Position numbers and translations under genes: made by a program. The notes beneath the pieces are model-generated. The model was not told the DNA's origin. It did no database searches and worked only from the letters and a program-made list of their open reading frames with translations. 64,000 nucleotides of DNA from Chamaecyparis obtusa (Eukaryota; Streptophyta; Pinopsida; Cupressales; Cupressaceae), in assembly GCA_027943335.1 (NCBI GenBank), contig BSBK01006354.1, positions 177,001 to 241,000 on the forward strand, read 5' to 3'. Each line of letters opens with the position of its first letter. Position 1 is the first letter of the stretch. This document shows positions 58,208 through 64,000 of the stretch, in pieces.

Positions 58208-59079
58208 ACCATGAAATATGATCCTAAAAAAATCCTAAAAATCAGAATATGATCCTGAGAAAATCCTAAAAATCAAAATAAAAGTCCTGAAAAAATCCTA
58301 AAAATCATAAAAAGTCCTAAAAAAATCCTAAACATTATAAAATATTCTGAGAAAATCATCATCCTGGTGAAAACTGGGCAAACAGGTGCCTTGATGAAAC
58401 AAAAAAATCAAAATATGAAAAAAAGTAAAGAGAAAAATACCGTCCAATGGTGAAAACTTGGCAATTCAAGTGCCTTGGACAAGTATGTTGGTGAAAAACT
58501 GGTAAACAAGTGACATACGTAATGGACCGTATCATTATCTATCAAAATCCTATTCCCAACCCATCCGAATCCATTCACCACTTTTCATTCCATTTCACCC
58601 ATCCCTTGTTCCCAAGGTGTCATTCTTGTTGCGCCAACACACGAGATTCGCTATCTTACTTCTTGCAATGCTGTAAATACTCGCTGTATATAGTGTCCCC
58701 ATCTTGTACATATCAACTTGGTCTCTCCCAGCAGTAACATTTGATTACAAAGTACCTGGCCTGCAATGACCTCAATATCAGCAATGTGCCCTCAGCAAGT
58801 ATCCTGCGTCACTATGATTCTCCAAAGGTTGTTCATTTGCCCATCAAAATTCCCAATGTAGTTACTACCCATCAACTGGGTCCTTGTAAGATGCATCCTT
58901 CCTCCATGTCTGGCCTAATCTCAACATCCACAATTAGTCGATCTCTTTTGGCAAAGGACACCTTTTGGTCTTATCGCTTTGGTTTCAATTTGCTTGTTTC
59001 ATCTTTCCAGTTGATTTTGTGATCTTAGTTGACTACTCTCATTAAGGCTGCCACGATCACTTATATCATGGCGCGCTGC
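58208..59079 (+). other. B 3' non-coding region
   Basis: Begins with about 140 bp of degenerate repeats (ATCCTAAAAATC and GATCCTGAGAAAA types, 58215-58360), then three boxes of GGTGAAAACTNGNNAA with GTGCCTTGG (58370-58515), then about 560 bp with no motif I know. The first two repeat types also occur in the A-family 3' region. A2 interrupts it after GCTGC (59075-59079). Confidence 0.65.
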
Positions 59080-60371
59080 TGTATGGTGAAAATGTGACCA
59101 CACTTCTATGAATCCTTACATGCAAGAAAACTCAACAATGAGCCCTCACAAATCGATCCATAGCTCTTTATGCATGGAGTTGCAAGATTTGTAAAATTGC
59201 TCTCAGCTAGAGCTATAAACTCATGACCTTGCTAGTCAACCACACAATGAGAGATTCCAAATCAAAGACAAGGGCAACAATGCCAATACTCTAATAAAAT
59301 CAATATGGATGTAATGCAATGCAAACTAATTTATGAGAATGAAAGATGCAAACTATGTTATGAATAGAAAATACAAGTGTTACAAATTCTCCTATTAAGC
59401 TATGTGAGATTAATCTATTGCATAAATGAAATCTATACTAAAAATTCCATGATTATGCAAGTATGATGTAAAAAAACAAGCTAAATGAAATGCAACAATA
59501 ATGTCTTCAAAGCTTGTATGCAAACTAATTTATGAGAATGAAAGATGCAAGCTATGCTATGAAAAGAAAATACAAGTGTTACAAATTCTCCTATTAAGCT
59601 ATGTGAGATTAATCTATTGCATAAAGGAAATCTATACTAAAAATGCTATGATTATGCAACTATGATATAAGAAAACAAGCTAAATGAAATGCAACAACAA
59701 TGTCTTCAAAGCTTGAATACAAGAATGTCTTCAAAGAGCTCCAAATGACCTAGAAAACTTGCAGCATAACATTAGCATAGAAACCTAAGATATGAAAATG
59801 AAGGAGAGAGCTCTCTTTTTATAAGAAATGAGATGAAAATGGATCATTGAGATTAAGAGGCAAAAGACTTAATCAACGGTGGAAAAAAATAGAAGCTTGA
59901 TCCTTGTGCACAAATATCCTCCAATAGGAAAATAGGAGTTGACTTTAGTGTCCATATGAGACAAAAAATACTTTTTCTCTTTTTATAAAATAATAATAAT
60001 ACTTTATTTGTGCAACATAGGATAAGAAGAAAAAGTGGGGGCTTTTTATTTAAATAAAAGGGGAGAGAATTCCTTTTAATTAAATAAAGGCTTAGGATAA
60101 AGTGATTTTATTATTTAATTAAAAAATATTTTTATTTAATTAAAAGAGATTTTTAATTAATTAAAAAGGAGCATATTCTCTTAATTAAATTAAAAAAAAT
60201 TTCTCTTTTAAATTAAATAAGGCTCAAACCTTAGGAAATATTGAATTGATTATGATTTGATCAAAGAAATGATATAATTGATATTGTTGATATTTGAAAA
60301 TATTGATTCAGGGATTTGACAAATTGCTGAATGGGGCCCAAAGTCTAGGCGACCATTTTAGGGTGCATACA
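59080..60371 (-). repeat. A2 3' LTR with internal tandem duplication
   Basis: 1292 bp against 1006 bp in A1. Most of the difference is a tandem duplication with a 199-bp period (59321-59519 and 59520-59718). Ends TGTATGGTGA and GGTGCATACA match the A1 LTR. Confidence 0.88.
59817..59824 (-). promoter_or_regulatory. TATA box in A2 LTR
   Basis: The sense strand reads CTTATAAAAAGAGAGCTC, at the same place in the conserved promoter block as in A1. Confidence 0.65.
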
Positions 60372-60386
60372 TTTGCCCCTCTTTGA
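60372..60386 (-). other. A2 polypurine tract
   Basis: The sense strand reads TCAAAGAGGGGCAAA directly before the 3' LTR; one base differs from A1. Confidence 0.85.
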
Positions 60387-63300
60387 CTAATGTGAGATCG
60401 ATTTGGGATCACAAAATAACTTAGATGTGAGGTCGACGGATGGGAACACATTAGGACAAGCATAAGCAAAAGCTGAAAGACAAGACCAACACCGTCGCTG
60501 TTAGGTGCAAATCAAGCCTTAGACAAAACTATCACCGTCGCTGCTAGGCAATAATCAAGTTTGAAAAATAAGAGATAAAAATTGAAAGACAAAATCACCA
60601 CCGTCGCTGCTAGGTGATAATCAAGTCTAAAAATAAGAATCTCAAGCTGAGCTGAATGATAAAGCTGAATCAAAGATTAAAGCTGATAGGTATTGCCCCC
60701 TCGAAATCGAAATCAAAATCAGATAGAGGAGAACAACAAATTGATAAACCTGATTAAGTCACAATAAATCACAATCGAAGATAAATGATAACATGATAAC
60801 CATCAGACAGTGAAAACATGCCCCAGTGATGAATTAGAAGAAAAGAAGTGGAGTGAATAGAAGACTAGAAGTTTGAAAGACATGAAAAGGAAGAAATTCC
60901 ATCAAAGATCGAAGAATTATGCCTCAAAAGGTCAGTCAACTGTACAGAAGAGAATGAAATGTGAGTTTGATGATCAAGGTGAACGTGGATTTTGGTTTCG
61001 ATCCTGAAATGAATAGAAAATGACGTGATATGAAAGATCAGAAATGAAAGATATGATCAAGAAGAATCAGAAAATGAGCACAGTTGACCAACTAGTCCGT
61101 AGATGATAAAAAAAATTCTCTCTCCATATGCAAGATGAAAAGAACTAATCTAATCATGAACCTAAGAATGCAAGCTACTATGAAAGTGGTTGACTTGCAA
61201 GGTCACAATGCTTATAGACATCTAATTATCATCATCGAGTGTTATTGGTAGCATCGTAAGATCATACAATGCACACTAGCATAACTATGTGGATATGAAT
61301 ATGATCTCTATTAGATAGAAATGTGGAAATCCCACCTAGGCATCAAAGACATGGAGGTCAAGATGACTAATGCAGTGAGATTACCTAAGTTTGATATGGT
61401 GAGATTATGCTTGTATCAAGACACATAAAAGTCAGGATAACTAGAAGTATGCACTTGCAAAATAGTCAATGATAATACCTTGTCAATCCATAGTGTCAAG
61501 TAAGACCAGCATAAATGCTCATGATAGTTAGGACCAACAAAATATACCCACAAGCAGAGAAAGAAATAAAACATGTTCTCATACTCTCAGTCTTCTAGCT
61601 ATGCATCATCAAAAACTTCTCAGGGAGAGACCACTCATCAAAGAAATCTTCATAGACAACACACAAAGAAAAATAAAGTCAACATATCTCAACGAGTTGA
61701 TTGTTTAAGTGCGTGTGTGTTGGTCATAGAGTCAAACTTTGAGTATCACATTTGCAAATGAGCAATATCACATCATACTAGACTATTGGGTAAGACATCT
61801 GATAAGTGTTAAGAAACACACGATGCAAGGGTAGTGTTGAGAAACACTATCTGGGGTAGTGTTGAAAAACACATGTTGTGAAATGCCCCAAGAGACAAAT
61901 GCACCTAAAGGACCTATGCTAACAGTTATGCCCCCTAGACAAAGACAAAGACCAATTCCAGACCAAGTCAAATAAGGTCAAGGCATGATGGAGAAAGGCT
62001 AAGTGTCGAGAGCGCATGCTAACAAATAGGAGTGCAAAGGCCTCAAGTAGCGCCTGTTTCCAGGTTTTCACCACTTGGAATCTTTTTTCATTTTTTGATT
62101 TTTTTTTTTTTTTTTGTATTTTTGCTACCAAGGCGTCTGTTTCCAGGTTTTCACCAAGGCACTTTTTTGATTTTTTGAATTTTTTGCATTTTTTGTATTT
62201 TTTCAGGGCTTTATATGCTTTTTAGGATTTTTTCAATGTCATATATCAATTTTTTTTTGAAATTTTTTTCAGGATCATAAAATATGTGCAAAGGATGCCC
62301 CCAAATAGAATGGGCATCAAACTCCCAAGCAAGATCACATCGTGTAGTCCCAATGTCAAGCAATGTGGAGAACAAGAGGGATTAGCAAGCTGGTGACTGA
62401 GATGGAGGAAAGGAGAATGAAGGCAAATGGAGGGAAGAAATTCTCAAGGTCAAACTCCTTAAGAGTACCCAAGCTAGGAAAAAATTATCATGCAAAGCAC
62501 ATTTGGATAAGTAATGAAAGGCTAGCATGGGATAAGTCACAAAAGCATAAAGCAAAAGAAGGAAAGGATGCAGTCCAAAGAGGGTAGACATGTCAAGAGA
62601 CTTCATAACATCGTATTTTACTCTTTTTATTAGATCAAGACCAAGGGGGAAAAGGATAGCGCAAGGCTAGAATGAATGGAGGAAAAATGAATATGAAGGT
62701 TAAACATAAATGGAATGAAAGTAAGATCATCGTAAGATAGCTCACAAGATAGCCAAATGTTCGTGTATAGGTCAACATAGTTAAGATCAAAGAGAGAAGA
62801 TGGAATGGATGAAATATGTAGAAGAACTATGCATGATGCCTGATTGCCAAGTTTTCATCATTGTACTTATCCAAGGCGCCACAAGGGAGTGGTTTTCACC
62901 ATAGGATGAATTTATTTCTCTTTACTTGTTCTACTAACGCGTCTATTTCTAGGTTTTCACCAAGGTACATTTTTAATTTTTTAATTTTTTTTAATTTTTT
63001 CTTTTTCTTTTTTAATTTTTCTATTTTTTTAATTTTATTTTTTGGAAAAGGCAAGCTTTTTAGATAATGCTCCTTGAAAGGATAAACCATGATATGTCAA
63101 CAATTCAAAATGATATGCTCAAAGATGCTGATAGGGAAAGGAAAATGGAAGAGAAAAATAAAAGATAAGATTTTATGTAAAGCGAGTGAGGTTGGAAGAT
63201 AGGAGGAATAGGAAAATGAAGAAAAATGATAGAAGGTAGAAAGACAATGAATGGAAGGATTGTGAGAGGGTAGATGGAAAGGAAGGCAAGATCAACGTCA

Positions 63301-63528
63301 ACACACACCTTGAAGGGTGGCGAGAAGATGGAGAAAATGTGAATGAAGGAATATGAGAAGGAATATGGTGAATGTTTAGCAGAGGTTGCAGTTCAGGTGC
63401 ATGGAATGGAAGAATGTTTTTGGAAGAAGGTGAAGAAGCTTGAATGTAAACTTCACTTTTTGTTCAATACCAAACTCTTTCAAGAGAGATTTTAGAATCC
63501 ATATAGCCATATGCTTTTCATTTCTTTT
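60387..63528 (-). other. A2 3' non-coding region
   Basis: No supported gene. It is collinear with A1 19593-22430, including the GTGAAAACC/TTGG boxes (62050-62170, 62840-62970) and the GATCCTGAAAAA stretch (62200-62290). It has an extra block near 60480-60630 with three ACCGTCGCTGCTAGG units that A1 lacks. Confidence 0.6.
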
Positions 63529-64000
63529 TTATGATTTAGAGAGAATATCTTCAATGATGGATTTTGGAACCCATACTTGTCTTGTAGTTTTCTTCTTAGA
63601 TATCTTTTTTGACTTTATGCTTCCATGTCGATTAGAGTAGACATGGTGATCTTCTTTTTTTGATGCATTCTTGTATTGCTTATTTTTCTTGTATTGAGCA
63701 TTCAAGTTACTTCCAAAAGACTTGGGACTTGTGGAAGAAGAAGGAGGATATGACTGGTTTAGATGGGTGAGTGGATGAAATGGATTCAAGGGTATGCATC
63801 TATGTTGATCTTGAGGAAAGATAGGAGATGGAGGGACATAAGGACCCAAGATGGATGATGAATTAGGAGAGTTGGGAGGTGAAAGTGAAGGGACATAAGG
63901 ACCCAAGATGGAAGGCAGACGTGAAGCCCTTAGCAGTGGTGGGAGAGGTCCAAGGATGGAAGTGGAAGATGCAAAAGGATAATCAATAGTTTCATCAACA
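63529..64000 (-). pseudogene. A2 serine/proline-rich protein, partial
   Basis: About 157 codons open from the window edge down to a TAA at 63529-63531. It matches the A1 frame at 22930-22430: SILGPYVPSLSPPNSPNSSS, FPQDQHRCIPLNPFH, SKKISKKKTTRQVWVPKSI. Near 63749 it has CAG (Gln) where A1 has TAG. The stop at 63529 is at a Ser codon of A1, so A2 is also broken, but at another place. The N-terminal part lies outside the window. Confidence 0.65.

Larger units (their letters stand above)
49487..59079 (+). mobile_element. B: Tat-type Ty3/gypsy element, autonomous layout, interrupted at its 3' side
   Basis: It starts TGTAGACACC at 49487 inside G2 (left flank GTAAG). A gag-pol frame 50354-58207 has gag, protease, RT, RNase H, a second RNase H and integrase; the extra RNase H marks the Tat group (Ogre/Retand relatives). 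A 3' non-coding region follows to 59079, where A2 is inserted. The polypurine tract and 3' LTR must lie beyond the right edge. All coding parts stay in one frame; about forty stops make it dead. Confidence 0.88.
59080..64000 (-). mobile_element. A2: second A-family element, cut by the window edge
   Basis: The 3' LTR is 59080-60371, the polypurine tract 60372-60386, then internal sequence collinear with A1, ending within the reading frame at the right edge. The left flank is GCTGC (59075-59079); the right side is outside the window. It differs from A1 by a duplicated LTR segment and an extra triplicated block near 60480-60630, so it is a separate subfamily. Confidence 0.85.

Noticed and set aside
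60480..60632. CRISPR-like array of spaced repeats
   Set aside because: Only three imperfect units inside a plant retrotransposon; plant nuclear DNA has no CRISPR arrays.
1..64000. Host protein-coding exons
   Set aside because: I looked for open stretches without retroelement resemblance plus splice-like borders; the few candidates (for example 44133-44330) have competing frames and no domain.

Overview
The window reads as intergenic heterochromatin of a large-genome seed plant. It is AT-rich and almost every kilobase belongs to a decayed, nested retrotransposon. A gymnosperm is a plausible guess (old nested Ty3/gypsy, Ty1/copia and L1-type LINE copies, slow decay, no host exons), but the species cannot be proven from the sequence. 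I found no host gene, rRNA, tRNA or other cellular RNA gene that I can support.

Left block, 1-31480. The oldest layer is an Athila-like Ty3/gypsy element on the minus strand (element D: LTR 30345-31480, tRNA-Asp-like primer site, gag 30198-29342 continuing at 682-1). Its gag is split by a TG...CA unit (683-29336, target duplication TAACC) that amounts to about 3.6 kb once later insertions are removed; I read it as a solo LTR. Three elements sit inside it. G1 (911-17454) is a gypsy element with gag and protease but no reverse transcriptase. A1 (18572-26625) has two 1006-bp LTRs and one serine-rich reading frame but no recognisable retroelement enzyme. The third is a copia solo LTR (27637-28092). 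G1 is itself interrupted by two copia elements: Cp1 (6897-14015, complete layout) and Cp2 (4926-6706, internally deleted).

Middle block, 31481-47485. A nearly complete but dead L1-type LINE runs on the minus strand (31519-41343): ORF1, then ORF2 with endonuclease, RT, zinc finger and RNase H, then a possible third ORF, then a 3' A-rich tail. Two solo LTRs interrupt it (34774-36366 and 38761-39919), each with a perfect 5-bp target duplication. To its right are gypsy RT/RNase H/integrase remains on the minus strand (41355-43560), a copia tail (43561-43930), and about 3.5 kb I cannot assign, including an AG microsatellite in a purine-rich tract.

Right block, 47486-64000. The 3' end of a second G1-family element (47486-49486) is interrupted by B, a plus-strand Tat-type Ty3/gypsy element (49487 onward). 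Its whole gag-pol (50354-58207) stays in one frame with no frameshift but carries about forty stop codons, nearly all of the kind produced by C-to-T change in CAG, CGA or CAA. B is interrupted at 59080 by A2, a second A-family element that runs off the right edge.

Best candidates for something new: (1) the A family, which shares its LTR promoter block and 3' non-coding motifs with the autonomous Tat element B and so looks like a non-autonomous partner, but encodes its own serine-rich protein; (2) G1, a gag-protease-only element; (3) the LINE's stop/start overlap between ORF1 and ORF2 and its coding-like segment after RNase H; (4) the substitution-only decay of B.
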